A DNA stretch of 64,000 bases from Variovorax boronicumulans (GCF_007677875.1 NZ_VEDO01000005.1:62001-126000), one strand, 5' to 3'. Shown: positions 17,482 through 26,000, counted from the first letter of the stretch. Made by a program: numbers and translations. The notes: generated by a model not told the origin, from the sequence alone.

Positions 17482-17493
17482 TTTGCATTCAAA
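17482..17493. promoter_or_regulatory. Candidate GntR operator, copy 1
   Basis: TTTGCATTCAAA here is the exact reverse complement of the second site at 17548-17559. Each site has TTTG/CAAA outer arms around four bases. It lies 22 bases upstream of the GntR start codon, where a bound repressor would block its own promoter. Confidence 0.6.
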
Positions 17494-17536
17494 TCTATCC
17501 GTTGGAGGTCGCGGGAAACGAGGGTTATCCATGCCT

Positions 17537-17559
17537 CTTGAATGTTTTTTGAATGCAAA
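17537..17559. promoter_or_regulatory. Candidate GntR operator, copy 2 with adjacent half-site
   Basis: The full site TTTGAATGCAAA occupies 17548-17559, and a partial copy CTTGAATG lies directly before it at 17537-17544. It ends 27 bases before the aminotransferase ATG. Together with copy 1 this gives an inverted pair about 66 bases apart spanning the whole divergent promoter region. Confidence 0.6.
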
Positions 17560-17586
17560 AATTGAGGAATCAACGAGGATTTGCCC

Positions 17587-18828
17587 ATGCTCCAGCTCGA
17601 CATGCACCCCACCGGCCGCCACTTCCTGCAGATCCCCGGGCCCAGCCCGGTGCCCGACCGCATCCTGCGGGCCATGAGCCTGCCCACCATCGACCACCGC
17701 GGACCGGAGTTCGGCCAGTTGGGCCGCAAGGTCCTGTCCGGCATCCAGCAGATCTTCCAGACGAAGCACCCGGTGGTGATCTACCCGGCCTCGGGCACCG
17801 GCGCCTGGGAGGCCGCGCTGCTCAACACGCTGAGCCCCGGCGACCACGTGCTGATGTACGAGACCGGCCACTTCGCCAGCCTGTGGAACAAGATGGCGAC
17901 CAAGCTCGGCGTCGTGACCGAGTTCCTGGCCTGGGAGGGCCGTGACGAGCACCTGCCGCACGCCGGCAGCTGGCGCCGTGGCGTGCAGGCCGAGCTGATC
18001 GAGGCGCGGCTGCGCAAGGACCTTGACAAGAAAATCAAGGCCGTGTGCGTGGTCCACAACGAGACCTCCACGGGCGTGACCTCCGACATCGCCTCGGTGC
18101 GCCAGGCCATCGACGCGGCCGGCCACCCGGCGCTGCTGATGGTCGACAGCATCTCGGGCCTGGCCAGCGCCGATTACCGGCACGATGCATGGGGCGTGGA
18201 CGTGACGGTCAGCGGCTCGCAGAAGGGCCTCATGCTGCCGCCTGGCATCAGCTTCAACGCCTTGTCGCCGCGCGCGCTGGAGGCGTCGAAGTCGGCCAGG
18301 CTGCCGCGCGCCTTCTTCGACTGGGCCGAGATCGTCGAGATGAACAAGACCGGCTACTGGCCCTACACGCCCAGCACCAACCTGCTCTACGGCCTGTCGG
18401 AGGCGCTGGACATGGTGCTGGGCGAGGGCCTGGAGAACGTGTTCGCGCGGCACCAGCGATGGGCCGCCGGCGTGCGCGCGGCTGTCGATGCCTGGGGCCT
18501 GCCGATCCAGTGCGCCGACCCGGCGGTCTACTCGCCCGTGCTGACCGGCGTGATCACGCCCGAGGGCGTGGACGCCGACGCGCTGCGCAAGCTGATCCAC
18601 GAGCGTTTCGACCTCTCGCTGGGCACGGGCCTCGGAAAGCTCAAGGGCCGCATGTTCCGCATGGGCCACCTGGGCGACAGCAACGACCTGACGCTGGTGG
18701 CCATGGTGGCCGGCGTCGAGATGGGCCTGAAGCTCGCCGGCGTGAAGCTGGCCGGCAGCGGCGTGCAGGCCACCATGGAGCACTTCGCCCGCCATCCCGC
18801 TCCCCTGCCGCGCAAGAACGCCGCCTGA
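17587..18828 (+). CDS. Serine-glyoxylate-type class V aminotransferase
   Basis: This 413-residue PLP enzyme belongs to the alanine/serine-glyoxylate aminotransferases. The N-terminal PGPSPVPDRILRAMSLPTID, the PLP-contact segment YPASGTGAWEAAL and the Schiff-base lysine in TVSGSQKGLMLPPG are intact, followed by TGLGKLKGRMFRMGHLG. It would move an amino group from serine or a related donor to glyoxylate, giving glycine and a 2-oxoacid such as hydroxypyruvate. The ATG at 17587 is preferred to TTG 17581 because GAGGA (17575-17579) is correctly spaced from it. It shares a regulated intergenic region with the GntR gene. Relatives that use aspartate as donor exist, so the donor is uncertain. Confidence 0.88.
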   Translation: MLQLDMHPTGRHFLQIPGPSPVPDRILRAMSLPTIDHRGPEFGQLGRKVLSGIQQIFQTKHPVVIYPASGTGAWEAALLNTLSPGDHVLMYETGHFASLWNKMATKLGVVTEFLAWEGRDEHLPHAGSWRRGVQAELIEARLRKDLDKKIKAVCVVHNETSTGVTSDIASVRQAIDAAGHPALLMVDSISGLASADYRHDAWGVDVTVSGSQKGLMLPPGISFNALSPRALEASKSARLPRAFFDWAEIVEMNKTGYWPYTPSTNLLYGLSEALDMVLGEGLENVFARHQRWAAGVRAAVDAWGLPIQCADPAVYSPVLTGVITPEGVDADALRKLIHERFDLSLGTGLGKLKGRMFRMGHLGDSNDLTLVAMVAGVEMGLKLAGVKLAGSGVQATMEHFARHPAPLPRKNAA

Positions 18829-18864
18829 AGCGTCCACGGCATTCCAACACACCGGAGACAAGCG

Positions 18865-19842
18865 ATGAAAAGACGTTCCCTGATCCAGGCCGTGGGCGCC
18901 GCGGCGGCCTCGCTCGGCGCCCCCTCCCTGTTCGCGCAGGACTGGCCCTCGGGGCCCGTCCGCATCGTCGTGGGCTTCCCGCCCGGCGGCGGAACCGACG
19001 CGCTGGCGCGCGTGGTGGCGCAGAAGCTCACGGCGATGTGGGGCCAGTCCGTCATCGTGGAGAACAAGCCCGGCGTGGCCGGCGTGCTGGCGGCCGAGTA
19101 CGTGGCGCAGCAGCCCAGCGACGGCAGCACGCTGCTGATGGCGCACATCAACAGCCATGCGCTGGCGCCCAGCCTGCAGCCCAAGCTGCGCTACGACGTG
19201 CAGCGCGACTTCGTGCCCATCGTGATGGTGGGCGTGACGCCCAACCTGCTGATCGCCGGCCCGGGCCAGAAAGCCACGGCGCTCAAGGACATCGTGGCGC
19301 TGTGCAAGGCCGAGCCCGGCAAGGTCAGCTTCGGCTCGGCCGGCGCCGGTTCGGCCCAGCACCTGGCGCTGGAGATGTTCAAGCTGCAGGGCGCCCTGGA
19401 CGCCATGCACGTGCCCTACAAGGGCAGCGGTCCGCTGCTGGCCGACCTCATTGGCAACCAGATCCAGTACAGCTTCGAGACCATGACGGCGGCCACGCCG
19501 CATGTGAAGAGCGGCAAGGTGGTGGCCGTGGCGCAGACGCGCACGCGCCGCGCCAAAGGCCACCCGGGCGTGCCGACCATGCAGGAACAGGGTTTCGATG
19601 GCTTCGAGGCCACCACCTGGTACGGACTGGCCGGTCCGGGCAAGCTGCCCACGCCGATCGCGGACAAGGTCAACCGCGACGTCAACACCGTGCTGGCCAT
19701 GCCCGACGTGCAGGAGCGGCTGGACACCTACGGCGCGGAGGACGGCGGCGGCACGCGCGAGAAGTTCACGCAGTTCATCGCCAGCGAGACGGCCAAGTGG
19801 GGCAAGGTGGTCAAGGACGGCAAGGTCAAGGTCGACGCGTAG
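18865..19842 (+). CDS. Bug/TctC-family periplasmic binding protein
   Basis: This 325-residue protein has a signal peptide ending in SLFAQD and the Bug hallmarks: VRIVVGFPPGGGTDALAR at the first domain, VPYKGSGPLLADLIG in the ligand-binding loop and the KPGVAG segment. Bug proteins bind carboxylates in the periplasm and usually serve a TctAB membrane unit, but most in Burkholderiales are orphans as here. It starts 36 bases after the aminotransferase, so it probably captures a substrate for that pathway. It overlaps the opposing ornithine-cyclodeaminase-family gene by 17 bases at the 3' end. Confidence 0.92.
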   Translation: MKRRSLIQAVGAAAASLGAPSLFAQDWPSGPVRIVVGFPPGGGTDALARVVAQKLTAMWGQSVIVENKPGVAGVLAAEYVAQQPSDGSTLLMAHINSHALAPSLQPKLRYDVQRDFVPIVMVGVTPNLLIAGPGQKATALKDIVALCKAEPGKVSFGSAGAGSAQHLALEMFKLQGALDAMHVPYKGSGPLLADLIGNQIQYSFETMTAATPHVKSGKVVAVAQTRTRRAKGHPGVPTMQEQGFDGFEATTWYGLAGPGKLPTPIADKVNRDVNTVLAMPDVQERLDTYGAEDGGGTREKFTQFIASETAKWGKVVKDGKVKVDA

Positions 19843-20758
19843 CCTCGGCCTCGAACACGGCAACGGCGGCCGCGAGGTCTTCCAGGGCCGTGCCCACGGC
19901 CTTGAACACCGTGCGCTCGCTCTCGGTGCGCCGGCCCGGGGTCTTGCCCGTCACGAGATCGGCCAAGGTGCCGCGCACGTCCTCGGTGCGGAACACGCCG
20001 CGCGCGAGCGGGCCCAGCAGGTCGCCGCTTTTCTGCAGCGCCTCGGGCGTGTCGATCCACAGGCCGGCGCCGGCAAAGCAGGCATCGTCGGCCTCGACCA
20101 TCTGGGGCGAGAAGCTGCCGATCAGGTCCAAGTGGCTGCCCGGCGCGAGCCAGGCGCCCTTCACCACGGGCGCGGTGGCCAGCGTGGCGCAGCTCACGAT
20201 GTCGGCGCTCGCGCAGGCGCTGGCCAGGTCGTGCGCGGCCAGCGCGTCGAAGCCATCCTCGCGCAGGCGGGCGGCCAGCGCCGTGGCCTGCGGCGCCGAG
20301 CGCGCCCAGACTGTCACGCGGCGGATCGGCCGCACGGCCGCGAAGGCCGCGGGCAACAGCTGCGCGAGCCGGCCCGCGCCGACCACGAGCAGGCGCTGCG
20401 CATCCTCCCGCGCAAGGTAGGAGGCGGCCAGCGCCGAGGCCGCCACCGTGCGGCGCGCCGTGATCGCATCGCCATCGAGCAGGGCCAGCGGCACGCCCGT
20501 GGCCGCGTCGTGCAGCAGGTAGCTCGCGTGCAGACCGGGCAGGCCCAGCGCGGCATTGCCGGGCGCGATGTTGATGACCTTCACGCCGTAGTGGCGCGCG
20601 GTCCAGGCCGGCATGATCAGCGAAGTGAAGCGGTCCCCGACAGCGTGGGTGTGGCGCAGCGGCACCTGGCAGCGCGTGGCGAAGGCCTGGCGCAGCGTGG
20701 CGATCAGGTGGGGGAAGGGCAGGGCGGCATGCACGGCGCCCGCGTCGATGAACCTCAT
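19826..20758 (-). CDS. Ornithine cyclodeaminase/mu-crystallin family protein
   Basis: This 310-residue protein has the Rossmann motif LLVVGAGRLAQLLPAAFAAV near residue 120 and the N-terminal substrate segment VHAALPFPHLIATLRQAFAT. Family members are NAD(P)-dependent: ornithine cyclodeaminase, alanine dehydrogenase, ketimine or iminosuccinate reductase. Proline-forming activity cannot be assumed. The ATG overlaps the MFS stop by four bases (ATGA), so translation is coupled to the exporter. The 3' end overlaps the convergent Bug gene. An imine reductase or siderophore-precursor role would both fit an exporter partner. Confidence 0.85.
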   Translation of the reverse strand: MRFIDAGAVHAALPFPHLIATLRQAFATRCQVPLRHTHAVGDRFTSLIMPAWTARHYGVKVINIAPGNAALGLPGLHASYLLHDAATGVPLALLDGDAITARRTVAASALAASYLAREDAQRLLVVGAGRLAQLLPAAFAAVRPIRRVTVWARSAPQATALAARLREDGFDALAAHDLASACASADIVSCATLATAPVVKGAWLAPGSHLDLIGSFSPQMVEADDACFAGAGLWIDTPEALQKSGDLLGPLARGVFRTEDVRGTLADLVTGKTPGRRTESERTVFKAVGTALEDLAAAVAVFEAEATRRP

Positions 20759-22350
20759 GCTTCGGCCAGGTAGTGCTTCATCTCCACCGCCTCGCCGGGC
20801 AGCACGAAGGCGCGGACCTGGGCTTCCAGCTCGTGGTCGGCCTGCGTGTGGCGCGCGCGCTGGTGCAGGTAGTCGGCCCAGGAGCTCACGATGAAGCGCT
20901 CCACGTAGCGCGAGGGGTCGGCCAGGTCGCGGTAGACGCGCCAGAAGGTCGCACCGTCGCGCTTGCGGTGGGCGCGCAGCAGGCTGGTGGCCTCCAGAAA
21001 GGCGCTGGCATCTTCGGCGCGGATGCGGTAGCCGATCTCGATGGCCACGGGGCCGGCCTCGGGCGCGGGCTCCTTGGACACGTAGAGCTCGTCCCAGGGC
21101 GTGGTCTGCGTGACCTCCTGGGCCTCGCCCATGCGCAGCGGGAAGGGCTTGGCGAGCAGCAGGCCGGCGCCCATGGCCGCGGCGGCCACCACCAGCGTGA
21201 AGGTCAAGCCCGCGATGTCGGCCATGGCGCCCCAGAACGCCGAGCCCAGCGCGAACGAGCCCAGCGCGCACAGCGTGTGCATGGCCACCGCGCGTGAGCG
21301 CACCCAGGGCGGCACGCTGGTCTGGGTGGCGGTGTTGAAGGTGGACATCACCGCCATCCAGGCCGCGCCGCCGGCCACGAGGGAAAGGTAGACGAGGGCC
21401 GGCCAGGGCGCGAAGGCGGCGATCAGGTTGACCACGGCGTAGACCACGCAGCCGATGGCGACCAGCTTTTCCAGGCCCACGCGGTGGCGCAGCTGGCCCA
21501 CGACCAGGCCGATCAGCACCGCGCCCGTGCCCAGGCAGCCCATCAGCATGCCGTAGCCCGTGGCCCCTAGGCCCAGCTTCTGCGCGCCGATGGTGGGCAG
21601 CAGCGCCCACAGCGCCGAGCCCGCGCCGCTGTAGGCCACGGTGCGGACCAGCTGGGCCAGCACGGTCTGCGAATGCCAGGCGAAGCGCAGCGCGGCCATC
21701 ATGCCGCCCCATAGCCGCTCGGCCGGCAGCCGCGAAGGCGGGTGGGGCTTGGGCGGGTAGCGCCGGATCGCCAGCGCCATGACCACCACGGCGACCACGG
21801 CCAGCGCGAAGTTCCAGGCACCTCCCACCGCCGTGAACACCAGGCCGGCCAGCGCCGGGCCGACCGCGCGTGCCGCGTTGTAGGCGATGGAGACGCAGGT
21901 GATGGCCTGGGGCAGGTCGGCGCGCGTGACCGAGTCGGCGATGGTGGAGTTCCAGGCCGGCGACAGCAGTGCCGTGCAGCAGCCGGCCACGAAGATCATG
22001 AACAGCAGCGTGCCGGGCCCGCCGATGCCGGCCAGCAGCAGCACGGCCATCAGCGTGCCCGCGACGGCCTGCACCACCAGGGCCGTGAGGATCAGGCGGC
22101 GGCGGTCGGTGATGTCGGCCAGCACACCGGCCGGCAGCGACAGCAGGAACATGGGCAGAAACACGGCCGTCTGCACCAGGGCGGCGAGAAAGGACGAGCC
22201 GGTCAGCTCCACCATCATCCAGGCCCCGGCCATGGTCTGCATGGCGTTGCCGATGAAGTAGATGCCGCCGCTGCTCCACAGGGCGCGGAATTGTCGGTAG
22301 CGCAGCGTGGCCCAGATCGACGGGTTGTGGGGCAGGGGCGTGGCGCTCAT
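20755..22350 (-). CDS. MFS exporter with C-terminal ABM-like domain (MFS_3/EntS type)
   Basis: This 531-residue protein has twelve predicted helices and the MFS_3 signature (WATLRYRQFRALWSSGGIYF at the N-terminus; SLPAGVLADITDRRRLIL between helices 2 and 3). After the last helix a soluble domain of about 110 residues (VAIEIGYRIRAEDASAFLEA to VEMKHYLAEA) resembles the dimeric antibiotic-biosynthesis-monooxygenase fold often fused to this exporter class. Enterobactin exporter EntS is a related family member. The ATG at 22350 is preferred over the upstream in-frame ATG 22398 because the conserved sequence begins here. It is coupled by ATGA to the OCD-family gene. Confidence 0.87.
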   Translation of the reverse strand: MSATPLPHNPSIWATLRYRQFRALWSSGGIYFIGNAMQTMAGAWMMVELTGSSFLAALVQTAVFLPMFLLSLPAGVLADITDRRRLILTALVVQAVAGTLMAVLLLAGIGGPGTLLFMIFVAGCCTALLSPAWNSTIADSVTRADLPQAITCVSIAYNAARAVGPALAGLVFTAVGGAWNFALAVVAVVVMALAIRRYPPKPHPPSRLPAERLWGGMMAALRFAWHSQTVLAQLVRTVAYSGAGSALWALLPTIGAQKLGLGATGYGMLMGCLGTGAVLIGLVVGQLRHRVGLEKLVAIGCVVYAVVNLIAAFAPWPALVYLSLVAGGAAWMAVMSTFNTATQTSVPPWVRSRAVAMHTLCALGSFALGSAFWGAMADIAGLTFTLVVAAAAMGAGLLLAKPFPLRMGEAQEVTQTTPWDELYVSKEPAPEAGPVAIEIGYRIRAEDASAFLEATSLLRAHRKRDGATFWRVYRDLADPSRYVERFIVSSWADYLHQRARHTQADHELEAQVRAFVLPGEAVEMKHYLAEA

Positions 22351-22402
22351 GGCGAGCCATTGTGCCCATTCGACTTCCCTGCCCCGGGGGATGTGCACCG
22401 GT

Positions 22403-22825
22403 TCAGGCGGACGTGGCGAGGCCGGCGCGCGGCTGGCGCGTGGCGCGCAGGCCCATCCATTGCGCCTCGGCCAGCAGCACCACGGTCACGGCCTGGGCAA
22501 CGACCCAGGCCGTGCCCAGCGCCGTGACCGCGGACAGCCCGCTGGCCAGCAGCGCGGCGCAGGCCGCGGCCCAGCCGAAGTTGCCGATGGCCACCAGGCC
22601 GATCAGCGTGCGCGGCGGCGTGGCGCGGCGGGCCATCGCCGCAGCCGCCGCGGCATAGGCCAGCAGGAACAGGCCGGTGGCGAGCAGCAGACCGCCGGGC
22701 AGGCCGGTGAGCCGGGCCAGCGCGTCGGTGAAGCCGACCTGCAGCACGCCCGTGGCGGCGCAGGAGGCTGCGTCGACCCACATCGCGCGGGACAGGAAAC
22801 GGGGCGAGGCGAAGAGCGAGGACAT
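22403..22825 (-). CDS. Small four-helix membrane protein of unknown function
   Basis: This 140-residue protein has four hydrophobic helices covering nearly its whole length, separated by short basic loops (MARRATPPRT). I do not recognise a named family with certainty. AAGGAG precedes the ATG at 22825 with good spacing, and the gene faces an XRE regulator across 133 bases, so the regulator probably controls it. No catalytic motif is visible. Confidence 0.7.
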   Translation of the reverse strand: MSSLFASPRFLSRAMWVDAASCAATGVLQVGFTDALARLTGLPGGLLLATGLFLLAYAAAAAAMARRATPPRTLIGLVAIGNFGWAAACAALLASGLSAVTALGTAWVVAQAVTVVLLAEAQWMGLRATRQPRAGLATSA

Positions 22826-22958
22826 GGCGGAACTCCTTGGTGTTGCACGCCCTGGAACCGTTCCCTGGCGTTGGAACGCATGGTTCCGCAGGCCGCGCCG
22901 TGAAGCCATGACCTCGCAGGTCATGGCCGCGTGCGACGCTGGCGCCAGAATCGTCGCC

Positions 22959-23783
22959 ATGTCCAGCCCTGCCCATTCCCTGCGCCAGCCCGGCGCCCGC
23001 GACCCGTTCGGCCTGCACCTGCGCCACTGGCGCCAGCGCCGGCGCATGAGCCAGCTGGACCTGGCCAACGAGGCCGAGATCTCCACGCGCCACCTGAGCT
23101 ACGTGGAGACCGGCCGCGCCACGCCCAGCCGCGAGATGGTGCTGCGCCTGGCCGAGCGGCTGGAGGTGCCGTTGCGCGAGCGCAACGCCCTGCTGGTGGC
23201 GGCCGGATTCGCGCCCATGTACCGGCAGCGCGGGCTGGACGATCCGGCGCTGGCCGCGGCGCGCCGTGCCGTGGACCTCGTGCTCAAGGGGCACGAGCCC
23301 CATCCCGCGCTGGCGGTGGACCGGCACTGGCAACTGGTGGCGGCCAATGCCATCGTGCCGCTGCTGATGGCGGGAGCGGCGCCCGAATTGCTGCAGCCGC
23401 CCATCAACGTGCTGCGGCTGTCGCTGCACCCGCAAGGGCTGGCCGGCCGCATCGCCAACCTGGCGCAGTGGCGCGCGCATCTGCTGGAGCGGCTACAGCA
23501 GCAGATCGCGGCCACGGGCGACGCGGTGCTGCAGTCGCTGCACGACGAGCTGGCCGCCTACCCGGTCGGCGATGCGGGCCACGCGGCCACGGCGGGGGGC
23601 GGCGAGCTCGCCAGCGTGGTCGTGCCGTTCCAGCTGCGCACCGATGCCGGCGTGCTGAGCTTCATCAGCACCACGACCATCTTCGGCACGCCCGTGGACG
23701 TGACCTTGCAGGAGCTAGCGGTGGAGTCGTTCTTCCCGGCCGATGCAGCGACGGCCCAGGCGCTTGCGGCGATGGCCGCCTGA
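22959..23783 (+). CDS. XRE-family regulator with MmyB-like ligand domain
   Basis: This 274-residue protein starts with a Cro/CI-type helix-turn-helix (LRHWRQRRRMSQLDLANEAE, then ISTRHLSYVETGRATPSREM). The remaining part (ALAVDRHWQLVAANAIVPLL to TLQELAVESFFPAD) matches the MmyB-like PAS-related ligand-binding domain found in actinobacterial and proteobacterial XRE regulators, thought to bind fatty-acid-like ligands. The ATG at 22959 is chosen as the closest start to the HTH. It faces the four-helix membrane protein gene, its likely target. It converges with the PIN-toxin gene, which ends one base after its stop. Confidence 0.88.
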   Translation: MSSPAHSLRQPGARDPFGLHLRHWRQRRRMSQLDLANEAEISTRHLSYVETGRATPSREMVLRLAERLEVPLRERNALLVAAGFAPMYRQRGLDDPALAAARRAVDLVLKGHEPHPALAVDRHWQLVAANAIVPLLMAGAAPELLQPPINVLRLSLHPQGLAGRIANLAQWRAHLLERLQQQIAATGDAVLQSLHDELAAYPVGDAGHAATAGGGELASVVVPFQLRTDAGVLSFISTTTIFGTPVDVTLQELAVESFFPADAATAQALAAMAA

Positions 23784-24221
23784 TCAGTCCAGGCTGGCCA
23801 AGTGGGTCTGGGCGGCTGCGCCCAGCTTGGCGTCGAAGGTGGCCAGCGGGGCCTTGAGTTCGGCGGCCAGCCACAGGTAAGCGGCGTCGTAGGCGCTGAG
23901 CTGGTAGCGCAGGGCCAGGTCCAGCACCAGCGCTGGCGGAACCGCGTGCAGTGTGATCCGCAGCTGTGCGAACGCAGCCAGGCCGTCCTCCACCATCTCC
24001 GCATGGGCTTGCTTGTGCTTCTTGAGCGCCACGCTCGCGATCTCCAGGTTCAGCAGGTGCGGCGCGTGCAGGGTCCGGCCTTCCATGGCGACCTGTGCCT
24101 GCGCTTTCCACTCTTCCTGGAACACCCGGCCCGCCACGACGCTGCAGTCCACCACCAGCGGCGGTTGCACCAGGTAGTGGGCAGGCGGCTCCGCCACATA
24201 GGGCGGTGGTGGCGCGCTCAC
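23784..24221 (-). CDS. PIN-domain toxin (VapC/FitB-like)
   Basis: This 145-residue PIN nuclease has the four acidic positions expected for Mg-dependent RNA cleavage: Asp in LVVDCSVVAG, Glu in LNLEIASVAL, Asp in SAYDAAYLWLA and Asp in ATFDAKL. The GTG at 24221 overlaps the antitoxin stop (GTGA), so toxin translation is coupled to antitoxin, as in vapBC operons. About 20 residues precede the first acidic motif, slightly longer than usual. Targets of PIN toxins are often tRNAs; which RNA is cut here is unknown. Confidence 0.88.
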   Translation of the reverse strand: MSAPPPPYVAEPPAHYLVQPPLVVDCSVVAGRVFQEEWKAQAQVAMEGRTLHAPHLLNLEIASVALKKHKQAHAEMVEDGLAAFAQLRITLHAVPPALVLDLALRYQLSAYDAAYLWLAAELKAPLATFDAKLGAAAQTHLASLD

Positions 24222-24508
24222 CGGGCGTCCCGCTCCGCGCGGATGATGTCCACGCCCCTGTCGACCTGGGTGATCGGCTCGGGGTACTTGGCGTCCAGTT
24301 CGGCCGCAATCTGCGCGACCGTCTTCCATCCCTGGACATGACCAGCCGGCACCGCCGTATGCGGCACGGCTGCAGGCAGGGTGCCCATCACGGCGTTTTC
24401 CAGGATGGCCATCAGCTCGCCCTGCAACGAGCGGTGGTTGCGGGCGGCACGCTGGCGCAGCGCTTCGGCCCAGGCGTCGGGCACGTCCTTGACAGAGAGA
24501 TTGGGCAT
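24218..24508 (-). CDS. FitA/Arc-like RHH antitoxin
   Basis: This 96-residue protein has an N-terminal ribbon-helix-helix (MPNLSVKDVPDAWAEALRQR, then NHRSLQGELMAILENAV) resembling FitA-type antitoxins, and a C-terminal tail that should bind and block the PIN toxin. The ATG at 24508 is chosen because GGAG lies 5 bases upstream and the preceding DNA is a 33-base inverted repeat. Antitoxin dimers of this class bind palindromic operators and repress their own operon; the palindrome next to the start is the obvious site. Confidence 0.85.
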   Translation of the reverse strand: MPNLSVKDVPDAWAEALRQRAARNHRSLQGELMAILENAVMGTLPAAVPHTAVPAGHVQGWKTVAQIAAELDAKYPEPITQVDRGVDIIRAERDAR

Positions 24509-24511
24509 AGT

Positions 24512-24544
24512 GGCTCCAAAATGGATGTGATCCATTTTGGAGCC
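24512..24544 (-). promoter_or_regulatory. 15-bp perfect inverted repeat, FitAB operator
   Basis: Fifteen bases GGCTCCAAAATGGAT (24512-24526) are mirrored exactly at 24530-24544 around the centre GTG. On the sense strand the proximal arm contains the antitoxin Shine-Dalgarno GGAG and ends 3 bases before the ATG. It can therefore act as a protein operator on DNA and, if transcribed, as a hairpin over the ribosome site. Confidence 0.8.
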
Positions 24545-24581
24545 GGAAACGTCGGTCGTCAAATGGCCTGGGGCTGGCCGT

Positions 24582-26000
24582 TCACCACCCCCCACCCAGC
24601 GCCAGAAACAGGCCCACCTGGTCGTCCGCCAGCTGGGCGTCCGAGGCCGCGAGCGCGGCCTCGCTGTTGGCCATCACGCGTTCGGCGTCCAGCGCGTCTA
24701 GGAAGCCGGTCTTGCCGTTCTGGTAGAGCTGGCGCGCCTGCGCTGCCACGCTTGCGCTGTCGTCCCGCGCAGCCTGCAGGGCCGCATGGCGATCGAGCTC
24801 GCGGGCGTAGACCACGAGGGCCGTCTCGGTCTCGCGCAGCGCCGTCAGCACGGTACCGTCGAAGCGGGCCAGCGCCGCACGCGTGCCGGCCTCCGCCTGG
24901 GCGATGCGCGCCTGGGCCACGCCGGTGTTGGGCACGGTCCAGGAGATCAGCGGGCCCAGGCTCCAGCTGAAGGTGTCGCCGCGCGCGAAGCCCGATGCCG
25001 CGCCGACCGAGCCGGCCGACAGGCCCAGCGTGACCTTGGGGTACAGGTCGCCGATGGCCACGCCAATGCGCGCCGTGGCCTCGGCCAGGGCGCGCTCGGC
25101 TTGGCGGATGTCGGGCCGGCGGCGCAGCAGCGCCGCGCCGTCGCCCACGGGGATCGCGCCCGCGACCTGCGGCGGCGTAGCGCAGCTGGCCACGTCCTTG
25201 GGAAAGTCCTGCGGCAGCGCGCCCGTCAGCGTGGCCAGCCGGTACAGCGCGGCCTGGCGCTCGGCCTGCAGCGGCGGCAAGGCCGCGTTCAGCTGCTGCA
25301 GCTGGGCGCGGGCGCGCGCAGCATCGATGCTGCCGGCACGGCCAGCCTGCTGCAGCCGCTCGGTCACGCCGAGCGCCTCGCGTTGCAGTTGCACCGACTT
25401 GCGCGCGGCCTGCAGCCGCAGCCCGCTGGTGCAGGCCTGCGCATAGGCGCGCGCCGTGGCAGCGGCCACGTTCACGCGCACGAGGTCCACGGCGGCCTGC
25501 GCGCCGGCCGTGCCGGCCTCGGCCGCCTCGATCGCGCGGCGGATCTGGCCCACCCAGTCGACCTGGTAGGACAGCGCGGCATTGGCGCCGTAGTGCACGG
25601 CGTTCGGCGGCACATGGTCCTTCTGCAGCAGCGACAGGCCCGAGACGTGGCCGTAGGAGGGGCCGCCGGACAGGCCGATGGCGGGCTTGGTGGCGCCGCC
25701 GACTTCCATCTCGACGGCCTGCATGCGCTCCAGGTTGGCCACGGCCTGGCGCAGGTCGGTGTTGTGCGTGAGCGCCTGTTCCACCAGCCGGTCGACCACG
25801 GGGTCGTGCCACAGCCGCCACCAGTCCTGCGGCAGCGGCTCGGCCGAGAACGGCGCGGCCTGGGCGCCCGCGAAGGGCCTCGCTGCGGCCAGCTGGCTGG
25901 CCAGCGCCTCGGGCGGCTGGTGGTAGTCGGGGCCGACCGGGGCCGTGCTGCAGGCGGCCAGGGTCAGAGCGAGCGCGAGGGTGGTGAGTTGGCGCAGCAT
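24582..26000 (-). CDS. Outer-membrane efflux lipoprotein (NodT/OMF type)
   Basis: This 472-residue TolC-class protein has a lipoprotein signal (LALTLAACSTAPVGPDYHQP), the standard opening of NodT-family channels, and two copies of the long helical hairpin region (LVEQALTHNTDLRQAVANLE and the later RRRPDIRQAERALAEATARI). It forms the outer-membrane exit duct for the HlyD-type adaptor encoded 2 bases upstream. It is the last gene of the marR-FUSC-DUF1656-HlyD-OMF operon. Confidence 0.92.
   Translation of the reverse strand: MLRQLTTLALALTLAACSTAPVGPDYHQPPEALASQLAAARPFAGAQAAPFSAEPLPQDWWRLWHDPVVDRLVEQALTHNTDLRQAVANLERMQAVEMEVGGATKPAIGLSGGPSYGHVSGLSLLQKDHVPPNAVHYGANAALSYQVDWVGQIRRAIEAAEAGTAGAQAAVDLVRVNVAAATARAYAQACTSGLRLQAARKSVQLQREALGVTERLQQAGRAGSIDAARARAQLQQLNAALPPLQAERQAALYRLATLTGALPQDFPKDVASCATPPQVAGAIPVGDGAALLRRRPDIRQAERALAEATARIGVAIGDLYPKVTLGLSAGSVGAASGFARGDTFSWSLGPLISWTVPNTGVAQARIAQAEAGTRAALARFDGTVLTALRETETALVVYARELDRHAALQAARDDSASVAAQARQLYQNGKTGFLDALDAERVMANSEAALAASDAQLADDQVGLFLALGGGW

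Noticed and set aside
17587-20758. A beta-hydroxyaspartate cycle (aspartate-glyoxylate aminotransferase plus iminosuccinate reductase)
   Set aside because: The aminotransferase and OCD-family genes could fit two of its steps, but the dehydratase and aldolase genes are absent, the two genes are convergent with a Bug gene between, and the aminotransferase looks closer to serine-glyoxylate enzymes.
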